Origin: Epinephelus fuscoguttatus
Lineage: Eukaryota; Chordata; Actinopteri; Perciformes; Serranidae
NCBI RefSeq assembly: GCF_011397635.1
Contig: NC_064770.1
Span: 19,747,707 to 19,811,706, forward strand
Direction of reading: 5' to 3'
DNA: 64,000 bases
Shown: positions 29,661 to 42,592 of the stretch, one piece after another
Layout: each line of letters begins with the position of its first letter
How positions within the stretch are numbered: position 1 is the stretch's first letter
The notes under the pieces: model-generated
Told to the model about the DNA's origin: nothing
Databases searched by the model: none
The model's input: only the letters and a program-made list of their open reading frames with translations
Translations under genes and position numbers: made by a program

Positions 29661-31535
29661 TATATACATATATATATGTATGTGTGATAGAGAACATGAA
29701 TTATCCATCTTTTTCAACATTGTCTCATAGCTGTGAAATTAAGATTTCATAAATAAACGAATATAAATTCTGCCAAATTTGCAAATTGAGAACATTGCAA
29801 AGTTTTTCTGTATGTAACTATGATGGTGGTGGATTTTAATACGCAAAAAAAGTAGCAAAACAAAATGTGCATGTTATTTTTGTACAATATCACTTTTAAA
29901 GAAAGACGGCGGAGCATATTATGCTTTATTTGTGCTGAGGTACCTGAGATCGTGGATAACATGCTTATAACTATTAAAACGGACTCTCAGCTGCTCTATT
30001 TTGAAGACGGAACAAGACCCAGTTCGGCGTGTCAGAGAGTTCACTTGGGCTTTGTTCGTTATTCAGTTTTAGGGCAAAAGGTTTGATGATAATTGTCACT
30101 GAACTTTGTGCTTCTCACCTTGATAATTGTTTTTTTTTCTTTCCCCTTTCTCTTGTATATACTGTACATGTAACACCTTCAGATAGATTTGCAGTCCAAC
30201 CAGATTTTTTGGGACTGTTGAGATTGGAGTGTTTTTTGTTTCCGTTTTCCAGCTTTCTATGTAACAAATTAAACTAAGGAAGCGATCCTAAAGCTGTCCC
30301 CTTTTGCCAAGTTTATTTCTGTGGATGCAAGACAATCGCAGACCGAATCTTATTGCTGGTTTGTTGACTGAACACTTGGTTTGATGAAGGATGTTTGCTT
30401 CCCCATCCCCTCCCCCGCCCCTCTCCATAGGCCCTAGGTGCTAGACTTTGTCCATCTCACTGAAAAAAAAAAAAACGCTTCTGTGAATTGTTAGATGTGC
30501 ATCGATTTGTCATAAAGTCTTGTAACATGACATTTTTGAGAATGTTTTTCGACTCTAAATGATTTCAGTAGGCTTGAGTAATTCTTTTTTGGCTGTCTCT
30601 TAATGTAACTGAGATCAAACACAGGATACCTTTTTGAATGTCTTGAATTGTCTGATGGAGATGTTTCAGTGATGTTTGGAAACATGATGTGTATTTTTTA
30701 TAATACATGTTTCTCTGGCGAGCTTGGGTTTTTCTTGCATGTGTTAGAGCAACCCGACGGCAGGACATCTCCTGGACCCAAGACATGTTTGAGAAATCAT
30801 TGTTTCTGGAGCCATCGCTCTTTAACCTTTGATATGTTCGAGCATCACGTTGAACCGACCAACTTGTCCAGTCTTTTATGAATACTGAAGCACATGCCAC
30901 ACCCTTTGAAATCTCCTATTTAATTGATTTGTGCTAATTATTTGAAACTTTTAAGGCACTATGTTCTGTTTTGACGAGAGCACATGTAATATCTTTGATC
31001 TTTACATTCTGACAAATTGCTAAATCAGAGTTGGTGGGTGGAAGGCAACACCGCTTGATCCACTTCAGACACTGAGGCCACCACTTGGCTTTATTCCCCC
31101 CATACACAACTCCTTGTCAGTCGTCTTTAAATTCTCTTCTTTCGGCTGAACATTATCGACCGCTCTGTGCTAGTTTTGAGTTTCTCTCCTGTGTTTGCCT
31201 TCTACTCTCATCAAGTTTCCACACACTCTTTATTCAGACATAACACTTTTTACATCCGAGATGTTTTGCGTTCATATTTTCTAATTGTATTTTCAAAAAA
31301 AAAAAGAAAGAAAAAAAAAGAAAGAACAAAACATTAATCTTTTCCTCATGACCTGGGTACAGTGATTGTGTAGTCTATTGTACCTTTTGGGAAACAATAC
31401 TGTATATCCTTGCCTTTGACAGTCTTAACTATCTTACCCTCTGGAGAACTTGACAGATACCCTTAGAACACAATGAGTATGTTAAAAAAATATATACATA
31501 AAGTAATATTTTGCAAAATGTATCATTCCAATAAA
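28572..31535 (+). other. prkaca: prkaca 3' untranslated region with polyadenylation signals
   Basis: About 3 kb after the stop without another gene. The last good signal is AATAAA at 31530-31535, and an internal AATAAA at 29752-29757 could give a shorter transcript. A TA/CA microsatellite lies at 29625-29675 and an A-rich AAAG tract at 31295-31327. The extent is inferred from the signals only. Confidence 0.55.
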
Positions 31536-31540
31536 CTTTT

Positions 31541-32707
31541 ACTTGTTAAGACTAATATGTCTGGGTTATATGTAAGCTCTCTCTTCACCATGCACATTGT
31601 CACATTGAATTAGGCTTGTCATGTTTAGAAAATAATGTTTATTTTATGACATGCAAATCTCAAAGAAGGTATTTCCATACTCGGGTTACTCTCATGGGTC
31701 GGATCAGAGGAACATACTTGTTGGTAGGCGAGGAGGCAGATGCTGTATTTTAACTGTCCTGTCTATTATTGTGAATGTTTCAAGAGGCTGGCAGGTGCGA
31801 TTGAATAATGCAGTGTTGTTGTGTACATCCCGTCACGGTACAGGATCAATTACCAGCCGGCTTTCAGCAAACCCTCTCTCCAGATATATTCCCACCCTCA
31901 GTGAGTGCTCTCTTTTTTTAGGACTGCATCTATCTGCATCAGTTGCATGTTGAGGGGCCCAGAGAGTCTTCCAGATGGTTGGAAAGCAATTAAGATGAAG
32001 ACAAAGACCTCATCATTTATAAAGCCATTAAAGAATGAAAAGTAACTTATAATTGGATGACCATGGGACACGTTGTAATGACAACAAAATTAGTAAATTA
32101 ATCTAAATGTAATACAATCTAGATGTACAGTTTTAAGATATATAAAGCCCACAGTGATTTTTTGACTACATAAATCACAGGTATGTTTACAAACACAATT
32201 AAGAGATGGTGATTTATCAGTAGAAGCCATTTTGTTAATTTCTTATCAGATTAAAACTGACAATAGAGACCTGCTTGTTTTTCATTTGCAGCATCAGAAA
32301 ACAATGATTTACAGACAGAATAGCTGTATATTATAGTGACTGTATTAAAAAACAATACACTGGGATAAAAATATGTAAAAATTAAGGATGGGAAAGGGAT
32401 GATTCCATTTTTAATTCCAAAAAATAAATAAATAAAAATAATTTAAAAAAAAAACAAAATAAATAAATAAAAATGAAAATAATTAAAAAATATATACATA
32501 TAGAAAATAAATAAAAATAAAAATCTATAAAATATATATAAAAATATATCATTTTTATTGGATTTAATAAAGCAGTATTATAATGATGATGATAATAATA
32601 ATAATGACTGAGGACAGAGAGGTCCATTGTATACAACGCACACAAAAAAAATCTGTGTACAAAAATACGATATAATAAATACTATACATACATACATACA
32701 TACATAC

Positions 32708-32757
<50 letters not shown>

Positions 32758-33000
32758 TTTTTAAATAAAAAAATATGTGCACAATGTACATGTACATCCT
32801 GCATTCATTTTTATTTTATTTTTTTAAAAATATATTTAGAATTATTTACCGACTTTAATTGTCAACTTAATTCTGTCTTGATCTCTTGGTAGGGCAACAC
32901 GTGGGGGTCAAAATTCTCAGCTACGCCTTTGGTTACTTAAACTGATCTTGTGAAGCTACAGATGCACAACTTGTGAACAAGCTTCACTAACTACACCAAA
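31541..33000. other. AT-rich intergenic region between prkaca and samd1
   Basis: No gene seen. From about 32400 to 32850 the DNA is almost pure A/T: AATAAA-type tetranucleotide runs (32425-32530), TACA repeats (32685-32708), a TA run (32709-32740) and about 22 consecutive T (32741-32762). Open frames rich in Ile, Tyr and Phe across it are composition artefacts. Confidence 0.75.
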
Positions 33001-35950
33001 AATTGGCGTCACAAATGGCCACCTTTTGCACCCATAATGGCCTGGCGCACATGGGGCCCCGGGTGCGCGCGCTCGTCCCCGTCCAGGACTGCAAATTCCA
33101 CCTTAAACCCCCTGTCGGGTGAAAGTTTGGTTTGGAACTCCGTCGGTCCACCTTAAGCGCACACGCAAACGCAGGAGGCGTACAGCGAGGTTTCCGCTTC
33201 TCAGTTGGGCTCGGACCGCGGCTCGCGAAAAAAGCACCGTGTGTAACGTACGAGGTTGACGCACCAAGGTAAGAAGAAAAAGCAAGAAGAAAGAGAACCG
33301 AGCGAGCAGGGGGGAAAAAAAGATGTCTGAACCCAAGTACCGCGAGTGGATCCTGGACACTATCGACTCGCTGCGGTCGCGAAAAGCCCGGCCGGACTTG
33401 GAGAGGATTTGCCGAATGGTCCGGAGACGACACGGGTCCGAGCCCGACCGAACCTGCGCAGAACTGGAGAAACTGATCCAGGAACAAACCGTGCTCAAAG
33501 TTAACTACAAGGGCTCTATCTCGTACCGGAACGCCGCCAAGGTTCAGCGGAGAAGCAGAAAAAAAGACGATGTAACGTTAACGACGGCTGCGAGAAGGAG
33601 CGCGGTGGAAGAAGCCAGTCACTCTGACTTAAGCAACGGGGACAGCGCTTTCGGTCCCGTGGACCAGGACGAAGAGGATTTGGAGGTATGTGGTGGAGGT
33701 TGATGCTTGGAGGCATGTTTCACGAGCTCACATCTCATTGTCATCACGTCTTAGTACATTAACAGGTGGAGGTGAACGCTAGGCACGGGTGGTGTGTGGT
33801 TTAAAAGACACAAACGCGTGTTTTTTGCGTGTACACGGGGAGTGGTGAGGGGAGTGATTTGCAAGTGCACCCAAAACTGCCGCAGACGGGGAGCGGCGGT
33901 TGGACCTCGCTCGAGCGCTGCCGAGGTGGAGACGAAAAAAAAAAAAAACAACAGAAGGTGCGCGTGTAGTCAGAGTGTGGCATATTTAGCATAGCGCCGG
34001 TTGCTGCGCACTTTTAACGGTCGATGTTAGCGCATAAATACAAGACAGGAAAAGTTGCACCGTCGTTGCCCGTCCGCAACAACCCGAGCCACCATTATCG
34101 GGAACAGAAAGCGCTTTTCGAGCCCCAAACTCGGTGCTGAGCGAAGGGGAGGAGGACTCTGCTAAGCTAGCAACAGAGGACTAGCCGCAGCCCGGAAGTT
34201 GGTTGAATCCACTTTCAAAATAAAAGCGTCCACATACTGGCTTGCCTGTTAGGGTTTCATTTTGAAAGCTTGTACTGGAAGTGTGTGTTTTCATTGTCAC
34301 AGACTTGTATATGTGGGAGTGGGTGAGGGAAAAAAAAGTCTCAAACACCGCGGATGTTGGAGCCTGATGGGGGACGGTGGGACATTGTTGGGTTGTTGAC
34401 GAACACAGGCAAAATCCCAAATATCACCAGAGCTGTGTGCTGACACATATCTTGTCTCCCCGCGACGACATTTCACCCCTCTCCGTCTGCACTTTAACAC
34501 ATGCACATCACTATGTTTTGCCCCGTGGAACAGCCACCAAATCGATTGCTATCGGTGCCAAAGTACTCCTCGCGCAGACACATGCAGCTAATTTGTGCAA
34601 ACTGCGTCTGTTTTCCGAGCGATGCACGATTGCCGACGCAGTGCATAAGTCGAACCCCTGGATCCATTGTCGGACACGCAGCCGAGCCCGGTCACGTCTA
34701 ACGCTTGGTGTTGCCTGTTATGGCCTCTCTCGTCCCGTGCAGCAATGGCATCACTTCTCCGTGTCTGGCAACTGTTTGTTGGGAGTATTTCAGACGAGAA
34801 CACATCGCTGCAAAGTAATGAAATATGGAGCCGGTTGCACTGTGAGAGCTGAACTAACGTGAAGCGACCGCAAACTGTTCGTCCAGCGCTATAGCTGGCG
34901 GATGCCCTATCCGATTTGGGTTAAGCTGAGATCAAATTGACTTTGTTCTCCTGAAAGGCGTGTGCGTCGCTGCAAAAACGAATGCGTTTGATTACTTTGT
35001 GCAGGCTGCCCCCGGAGCGTGTTATCCGGGTTTTACCTGGATATACGAGGGTCAAATGGAGACAGTGACGTGTCCGATAACGGACTCATTTGCGTTACTC
35101 TTTCTGATCTGTCGCTTGCACTGTAAATCGTTGACCCGGTGCAAAGTCAAAGTAGGCTGGCGAAGGAGGCGACTGATGCTCTTTGTGATCGGAATGCTGC
35201 GTCGAGTTAAAGCTCGTTTTATTTTTTTATCTGTGGTGTGCCTTGCCGTGGCTCGGCCCCGGGAAGCGCTCCGTTAAAGAGCACAGACACAATGGCGAGG
35301 TCTTTACCGCGGCTCCCAACTCCATGCGCACTTTGGAGGAAATTTGAGGAAAGCCTAAAACGCCTCCCATCGGCCCTTTCTGTACTCCCCGTGTGTCAGA
35401 ATTACCAATCAAGAAAGGCCTGTAAAGACCGGGACGCACCGAGCACATCGGCTGCTTTTTAATGTGAGCCGACATGGAAATCGTGCCGGATCGAGATCCT
35501 CCGCGGGGGCATGTTGTTTTTGTCACCGTGTCTCGGTGAAAGTTATGTGAAATGCAGTGCGATGGGTGAATGCCGTACAAGCGGCTCTCCTCTCAGGAGC
35601 GGGGCGGGCTTTAGTGCGCTCTTGTGCTCGACTGCTGGGTCTTGCACACGCAGTCGCACACAAGGTAATTTTTTACTCAGAGCGCCGTCGACAAAACCCC
35701 CCCAACGACAGGAATGAGTGCGTATAACTACTTGTGTGCAGTCACATAACATTACAGTCAGTTGTTTAATTGCGTGGAAACGCGTCTGTGGGTTGAAGGG
35801 GGCTCAGTGTGTCTGCGGAGTGAACGCTGCACCGCAGAAAGGGACGAAAGCAGTCAAAGGCAATAATTTACCACCACAGCGGTCACATTGCGACATCTGT
35901 ACGAGCGTGTTTTCATGTGACACGCTCAGCCTGCAATTAGTACTCAGTCG
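33000..35950. promoter_or_regulatory. samd1: CpG-rich promoter and first-intron region of samd1
   Basis: By eye, CpG density rises sharply around 33050, covers exon 1 and continues through most of intron 1 to about 35700. This is typical of a CpG-island promoter extending into the gene. Several long open frames here (for example 34377-34862) reflect the lack of AT-rich stops and have no splice support. CpG counts were not computed. Confidence 0.5.
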
Positions 35951-38900
35951 TGGCAACAATCCCTTGTAGCCTCGTTGGACTGCCCTGCTTTTTAAGTTGT
36001 TGTCAGATAATGAACTTAATTGTTGATGGTGGTAGTTAAATATGTTTAATCCCCTCATGCCCCATTGATCCAAGCAAAGATCATGACACACTTGATTTCA
36101 ATATTAAATCATAATCATTGGGGATCTCAATTACAAAACACAATGAGATGGAAATTATATGTTGTCTGTTTTGCAGGCTGACACCTCTATGGCAATAGAC
36201 ACAGACAGCAATGCAGACGAAGAGGGGGCCGACGAGAGCCGGGACGGGCAGGACAGACCCTCTCCTGGCCGCCCATATGAAGATGCCGCCGTGCACTGTG
36301 CCTCTGTGCGAGCCGCCTCTGCCCCCTGCTCCCCCTCTGGCACTCGGCCTGGCCCCGGCCCCGTCTGCAGCCCTGGCTCAGGTCTGGACTGTGCCTCTTT
36401 CCAGAAGGCTGGTGTGAGGCCCAGCTCCTTGCCCCCCTCCAGCCCCAGGGCCCTCACACACAATGACTGGGCCTATCATTCTGCTGTCTGCCCAGCAGAG
36501 CGCCAGCACCCAGGAATGCAGAGAGACAAAGGTATTCACACTGCTAGACACAGTCGAATATGCGCACCCGGCTTTATGGAGCACTGGCATATTGTTTCAC
36601 ATGCAAGATTTATGCTTAGTTTTGCATTGAATGTGAAATAGGGATGCTGGATGGGTATTGACAGTAGAAACGTCTCAGTTAATATAAGCTAGATTGCATA
36701 CATTTCCATGGCTTCATGATGTCGTCAAACAAGTGCAGTCATCCATCAGCTTGTTTGTACCAGTTATTCAGGTTTTAATGAACAGTGTTAAAAACCACAC
36801 ATAAAAGAATTTTCAGCTGCATTAGTTTTTATTAGCACCTGAATTTGCCAATAATAAAGTCAGTAAATTGTTCTCTCTCTCTGTTAGCAGCAGCCACGAA
36901 GCCAGCAACCCCATCTCCAGCCACCAGTCCCTGCGCTTTGAAGAACAACGTGAAGAAAGAAGATGGAGGCAAGGCAGTGGATAGTGGCCTTTCATCTGAC
37001 CAGTTAGTGCCAGACTATGCAGCGGGGCCGGTGATTGTCCTTGAATATTTTTGCGACAAACAACACCACCTGTATACGTCTCTCCCCTGCTTCTTTGATC
37101 TTGTCGCTTCACACCTGACGCTTTCATATTTAATTTGTTTTGTTGTGTTTCGTGTGGCCAACAGGATGAGACCAAGAATGTATCCGATGGGAGACCACAG
37201 GCACTGTCTTTGCCATCTGACAACTGTGAGTAACATACTGTCTCATTTTTTGTTTTTAAAGCTGCTGTGTAGCATGCGTCTTTTTGCAGGGAATAAATCA
37301 ATCACTAGTCCACACTTTATAAGAAAACACACACATTATGGGAGTTAAGTATTAGAGTGCTGCATGAATAAGTCATAAACACAGAAATGAGTTCCCTTGT
37401 CTCAAAGTCAGTCGGTTTCTTGAATGGGTTTTTGGTTAGACGTCTAAAATAAGGTCTGTGGTTAACACAAGCTTGAGAGATTTCCACATATTGCTCTACG
37501 ACATAAAATATGTCAGTAATTACCCCACTCGTGAATTTTGAAGCTTTTAAGTGTCTTTCAAAAGGCTGTTGCTAACAGGTGGCTAAATGAGACTACAAAA
37601 CGTCTCCATGCAGAACGCAGCTTGACAGCCTCGTTGTGGTGGTGACGTTAAGTCAGTGTAGTTCAGTGGTTTCTGTCTGGTCCAGCCACGGGGTCCAGAT
37701 TTCTCCTTAGTCTTTAGTTCAAGGTCCACACAGTTTCATATATTCAGTTGGCCATGTTGTCGAGCTAGTTTGCTGTCTCTGTCAAGTAGTCACTCACTCT
37801 ACAGCAGGAAATGGCACTTCAAAATAAAAAATTCACCGTACTTAAAGGAGCTATATGCAAGAAATCTAAAGCAAATAGTCGTAAATCCTCCTAATATGTC
37901 ACAGAGACTAAGGAATAATGTTCATTTAAGATACTGATCTCACCGACAACAATAGTACAGCCAGAATATTCGCATTTAAAAAACATTTTTACAGTCTGCG
38001 TCTGTGTTTTAGACTGTTGCGCCACCCACCGCCATCTACCAGTCACGCAGTCAGTAGAGTCTCAGCATCAGTTACAGTCTCGACTGAGCTACAGCAGCAC
38101 GGCAAGCAGCATTAGCAGTGTCCCGGTACATAGCATTAGCAGCCGGCTCCTCCTCAGCTGTATCCCGGCAGCAGTGTTAGCAGTGTCCCGGTTCATAGCA
38201 TTAGCAGCCGGCTCCGCCTCAGCTGTATCCCGGCAGCAGTGTTAGCAGTGTCCCAGTTCATAGCATTAGCAGCCGGCTCCGCCTCAGCTGTATCCCGGCA
38301 GCAGCGTTAGCAGTGTCCCGGTACATAGCATTAGCAGCCAGCTCCTCCTCAGCTGTGTCCTGGCAGCAGCGTTAGCGGCAGAGAAGCCGGACTTGCTCGA
38401 ACGGTCCGCTGGAAAACTGCAGATCAAGGACGCTGCGACGCAGCCCTGCCACGGCAGCCGCCCGTGGGCAACAAATCAGTTTCCGGCGTGCTGCTGTCCA
38501 GCAGCCTCAAATCTGTAGGGGAGGGGGGGGCGGACACGACTCTTGGCAGTATTTTGAATTTGAGTGCAGTAACTGTTTTGGCCACATTCTTACATACAGT
38601 GCCTTTAAAATCGAAGTGTGTTTTTACAAATTTGATACATTGACAAATCACTTGCAGTCCATTCAGAATGGACCCGTGACCCACTTTTGGACCGCAACCC
38701 ACCAGTTGGGAACCACTGGTGTAGTTTGTTCAGAGCCCAAGAGCAGCATCCTAGAAGTGGTGTTCATTTGTGATGATTATCTTGCAGAACAAAACATGTA
38801 CGTCTCATAAACTTTTGTTTGCCACAGAGCTTACTTCCTGCAGTAATCCAAAATCCAATGGAAAAATTCCTTTGGCTTTTTCAAGAGGGAACCAGGCCGC

Positions 38901-41900
38901 CGCTAACCTTCCCAGTGGCCTACAACAAACATCATCCCCGCAGCACTCTATGACAGCTTATGTTTCAAGTACCGCTCGGGCTGTTTGGGTAATTTGGCCT
39001 TTTTGACTAGTGCTTGCCTCGAGGCCTGCTCAAGATGTTTTGAATGCCTCACAAGCTTGTCCAGCTCCCTTCCAATCCAGGTGGTGACTGTTCAAAGTTG
39101 TTGCTCAAAACATGCGGCCCTCGTGCAACACTGCACTGTTACCAGCTTGGCTTGTAGAGGTGGAAACTGGCAGACTTGATAGAGTTGGATTCAGTTCTGA
39201 AATTGATGCATTAGGATTTTCAGTTGAGAAAAATCACCACATGACCATGTAATTAAACACACAGCTGCAGAGGGTTTCTAAAAGCTGTCCATAAAATGGC
39301 TGTCAGAGCTGTTGCTGTATGCTTACAGATGGCTCTTAATAATTCAGAAATGATCTTGTTCATATTTTATGGTATGTCTGGGGTTGCTGACAGACAAGGC
39401 CACATAAAAAGATTTTTGTATGGACTTAGGTTAGGGTAAAGTTCCTATCCATCACCTCACAGACACAGGGTTTGATTCCCAGCAGAATGCATGTGTTTGC
39501 AGAGTTTGTGTGACTTTCTGGCTTTTAATGCAAGAAAAGTGGTTATAGATTTTCCCTCCTTAGTCAGACATTACCAAGAGACTTCCAAGCAAATCACTTA
39601 CCTGGCACAACAGAAATAAACAACACTAAAATGTTTTTTACCACCACACAAGAACCATGCCACCGTATACTGTACTTAAATATGGTTTGGCTAGCAGGAG
39701 CAGTATTCACCTTAAAATTAGGGTTTTGTCCCTGTTATGCATCACATGCATGAACACAACCCTGCCAGCATCTTGTGACAGTGGGCTGGTACTGTATGGT
39801 AAAGCTGCTGTATCAACACTGTACTGAACCGTGAACGAACTCTAATAGGAAAACATACTGTACCGTGACTGTAAAAGCCTCAGTGTGGCGTACCAGCACC
39901 GTGGAGAAAGCATCACCTCCATTTCATCCTGACTCTGCTGCTGCTGCTTGTTGGTTCAACATCACACCATTCAGTGTCAGGGAGATGAAAGTGCACATTT
40001 AAAATGCCAGAAAGATCATTTCAATTACAGTTTTGTTGAATTTTATTTCGCACATTGTTGCAGAATTAAAAAAAAAGTTAGAACCATGGTCAGAACCCTT
40101 CTTTCTTTCTTCTTATAGACCAAATCACAGTGTTTATTTACAGTAACTTGCGAGTAGAAAACCCCTGCGTCATGAGCATAAAATGAAACAGCGCTGGGCA
40201 AACTCTGCCTCAGTTGGTTAGCTTTTAGCCGCCTAAGAAAGCCCACCATACCTAGAATGTTTTAACAACTTTATCTTACTGTCAGGCAACCTTTCCTGAT
40301 GGGGAACTGTAGTCTTTATCTCGAAGCCCTCGGACTCCATTGACATCGTCATTTTACTTTGCAGAACACGTAAATTGCTCAGCTACTGCTGCCTCCATCA
40401 GTTAGTTAGTGTGTAAAGTATTAGCGGTGGTTAATATTTATCTTGAAAGAATGATTGAGTGAACAGATGACTATATAATCAAGCTTAACAAAAAAATAAA
40501 AACAAAACATCAACAGACATGCTCGAAAAGGAGTAGGAAGACATGTGCACTTATATAATCCTACATGTCTTGTTTAAAAAATGAAATTGTCAGCGACTAT
40601 CCCAAACTAATTTCCAATCATTAACATAGATACATTGTTTAATTTAGGCATTTTAAATCTTCCATATCTATGTGGCCTATCAGCTGTCATGGTGGGACAG
40701 TGGTTAGCATTGTCGCCTCACAACAAGAAGGTTTCTGGTTTGAACCTGGGGTGGGTGCGGGTGCGGGTGCTGTGCGGAATTTGCATGTCTTCCCCGTGTC
40801 AGCTTGGGTGTTGTCCGGCTTTCTTCCTCCCAAAGACATGTAATTGTTGACTCTAAATTGCCCGTAGGTGTGAATGTGAGCATGAATGGTTGTCTGTCTC
40901 TTATGTGTCAGCCCTGTGATAGTCTGGTGACCTCTCCAGGGCGTTCCCTGCCTCTCACCCAATGTCAGCTGGGATAGGCTCCAGCCCCCGCCCCCCTGTG
41001 ACTGGTTATGGTTATGAATGAATAAATTATATAGATAAGTAAACAACAGTCTTAGATATTAAATAGGCTATACTCCTCATCTAACCTACTCCATAACACA
41101 CATCATCATCATCGTCATCGTCATCTCTGCAATTGAAAACGATTACCAGTTATACCTAGAAGTGGTAGTTGTTGTTAGTGTGCCATCACAGTCATTCAGC
41201 TTATGAACTCCCCTTTAACTGCCCATTTCCCATAGTCACTCATTGTGTGCTGGATGTTGATATGGTGAGAAGTAATTGGTTTTGATGTGAAATTAACAAC
41301 CGCAGAATATTTTGATTCCGAAATGTTCACATTCTTTGGCACTGTTGTGTGTTCTCACTTTCTAGGACAAGGCAGAATACTGAAGTGTTTCTCCCACATG
41401 TTGTCAAACTGTCACTTTGACAGAAAATCAGTGAAATCAGCTCTGCATTGTGTTTTAGGGAGCACTTGCAGACAGCCTACAGTCGGGGGTTCTCCCGGAG
41501 CACGTCATGACATCCATTAAATTAGTGGTATTATTTGCAGCGCATTTGTAATAACTTTGCTTCCATTTTGTTCACAGGTACATTAAAGAACAAGATAGAC
41601 ATATCCTCCTTCACAGCAGCCGAGGACAGCCTTCTGAACGGTGGCAAAGTTGATGAAGTGTGAGTATTCTGTTATTAAACAAGTCATTACACTCTCCACT
41701 AAAAATGCATTTTAGCAAACTCCTGCAATCACATTCCCTCTCATTCTACAATTATTTTACACACTCTTGACTTTTATTTTTCTGTAATCGTCTTTAATAA
41801 TGAATACATTTTTCTGAGGCACAATCTCATGTTTTAAATAATTACTCACCACACAGAAGGCCACATGAATAGAAAACAACAAAACAAGACAGTACCTGCA

Positions 41901-42592
41901 GAAGAGAGGTCACTCTGTGGTTATGACTCTGACTCTTTTCTGTCTGATCTTCCTCCAGCTCTGTGAAGAAGGAGACCATGAGCCAGAACTTAATGCAGTG
42001 GACTGTAGCAGATGTGGCCAGTTACTTCTCAGCTGCAGGCTTTCCAGAGCAGGCTGTGGCGTTTCGAACACAGGTCAGTGCACTACTGCAAAACTGCCAC
42101 AGAGGGCACTATATGTACACTGAAAACCACACATATCCCATCACCCAGTGCAGTTTTGCAGCCAGTTCATAGTAAGTGTGTTGGACAGTCTGAAAGCAGT
42201 GTATGCTGTGACCTGTATCAATTTATTTGTGTACACTAAGCTGTGTGATAAAGGCTGCTAGAAAAGAAAACTCTGTCTTAATGTGACAGGGAAAAACATC
42301 AGATTTAAGACATTTTTAAAAGGGTTTCAACAGCTACTTTAACTTTCTACAGTGTGTGCTGATGGTCATTTAAAACACGTATATTAAAGGATATTAAGCC
42401 TTCAGAAAATGCCACGTGGATGACTAATTGAGGTCTCTCCAACAGGAAATTGATGGGAAGTCCCTTCTCCTAATGCAGCGCAGCGATGTGTTGACTGGCT
42501 TGTCCATTCGACTCGGCCCTGCCCTCAAAATCTACGAGCGCCACGTGAAGGTGCTGCAGAGGACCCACTTCCTGGAATATGAAGACCTCTGA
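33323..42592 (+). CDS. samd1: SAMD1, winged-helix CpG-binding and SAM-domain chromatin protein, 7 exons, 420 aa
   Basis: Nuclear repressor at unmethylated CpG islands that works with KDM1A and L3MBTL3 in mammals. Exons: 33323-33685, 36177-36531, 36891-37030, 37165-37225, 41578-41659, 41959-42073, 42446-42592; all phases agree (1263 nt). Exon 1 encodes the atypical winged helix ([19 protein letters not shown] to [11 protein letters not shown], about residues 6-72), nearly identical to human. Exons 2-5 are acidic, then Ser/Pro-rich linker without a known fold. Exons 6-7 carry the SAM domain (about residues 346-413; [20 protein letters not shown] and [20 protein letters not shown]). The human protein is 538 aa; the difference is its Ala/Pro-rich N-terminus and linker, absent here. 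The donor of exon 3 (CCG|GTGATT) is weak and is the least certain boundary. The exon 3 acceptor is a TAGCAG tandem. Confidence 0.93.
37842..38607. mobile_element. TTAA-ended element nested in the hAT copy
   Basis: The left end TTAAAGGAGCTATATGCAAGAA pairs with the complement of the right end (TTTAAAGGCACTGTATGTAAG). It has no open frame of note and contains a 65-bp tandem repeat (38117-38377). Its sequence differs from the hAT termini around it, so an independent insertion is inferred. Confidence 0.65.
38117..38377 (+). repeat. 65-bp minisatellite, about 4 copies
   Basis: The landmark TCCCRGTWCATAGCATTAGC recurs at 38121, 38186, 38251 and 38316, exactly 65 bp apart. Each unit also holds CAGCTGTATCCCGGCAGCAG. 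The units differ by a few substitutions, so the array is not brand new. Confidence 0.9.
40687..41035 (+). mobile_element. tRNA-headed SINE with a LINE2-like tail, copy 2
   Basis: Same organisation as the copies at 5107 and 47444, with GTGGTTAGCATTGTCGCC, TTTGCATGTCTTCCCCGTGT, GATAGTCTGGTGACC and GTCAGCTGGGATAGGCTCC in order. Box B is damaged (GGTTTGAACC). A GGGTGC run at 40755-40770 is an internal expansion. It lies in samd1 intron 4. Confidence 0.75.

Larger units (their letters stand above)
37664..38718. mobile_element. hAT-family element with 8-bp target duplication, carrying a nested insertion
   Basis: GTGTAGTT at 37656-37663 is repeated exactly at 38719-38726, the 8-bp duplication typical of hAT transposons. 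The ends are CAGTGGTT and AACCACTG, a perfect 8-bp inverted pair that continues imperfectly (CTGGT/ACCAG). No transposase is left. A second element (37842-38607) occupies most of the interior. It lies in samd1 intron 4. Confidence 0.85.

Noticed and set aside
34377-34862. 161-codon plus-strand frame in samd1 intron 1
   Set aside because: CpG-rich DNA is poor in stops; overlapping frames are open on both strands, and there are no splice sites or recognisable motifs.
38117-38377. CRISPR-like array
   Set aside because: Units are directly adjacent 65-bp repeats without unique spacers, in a vertebrate intron.
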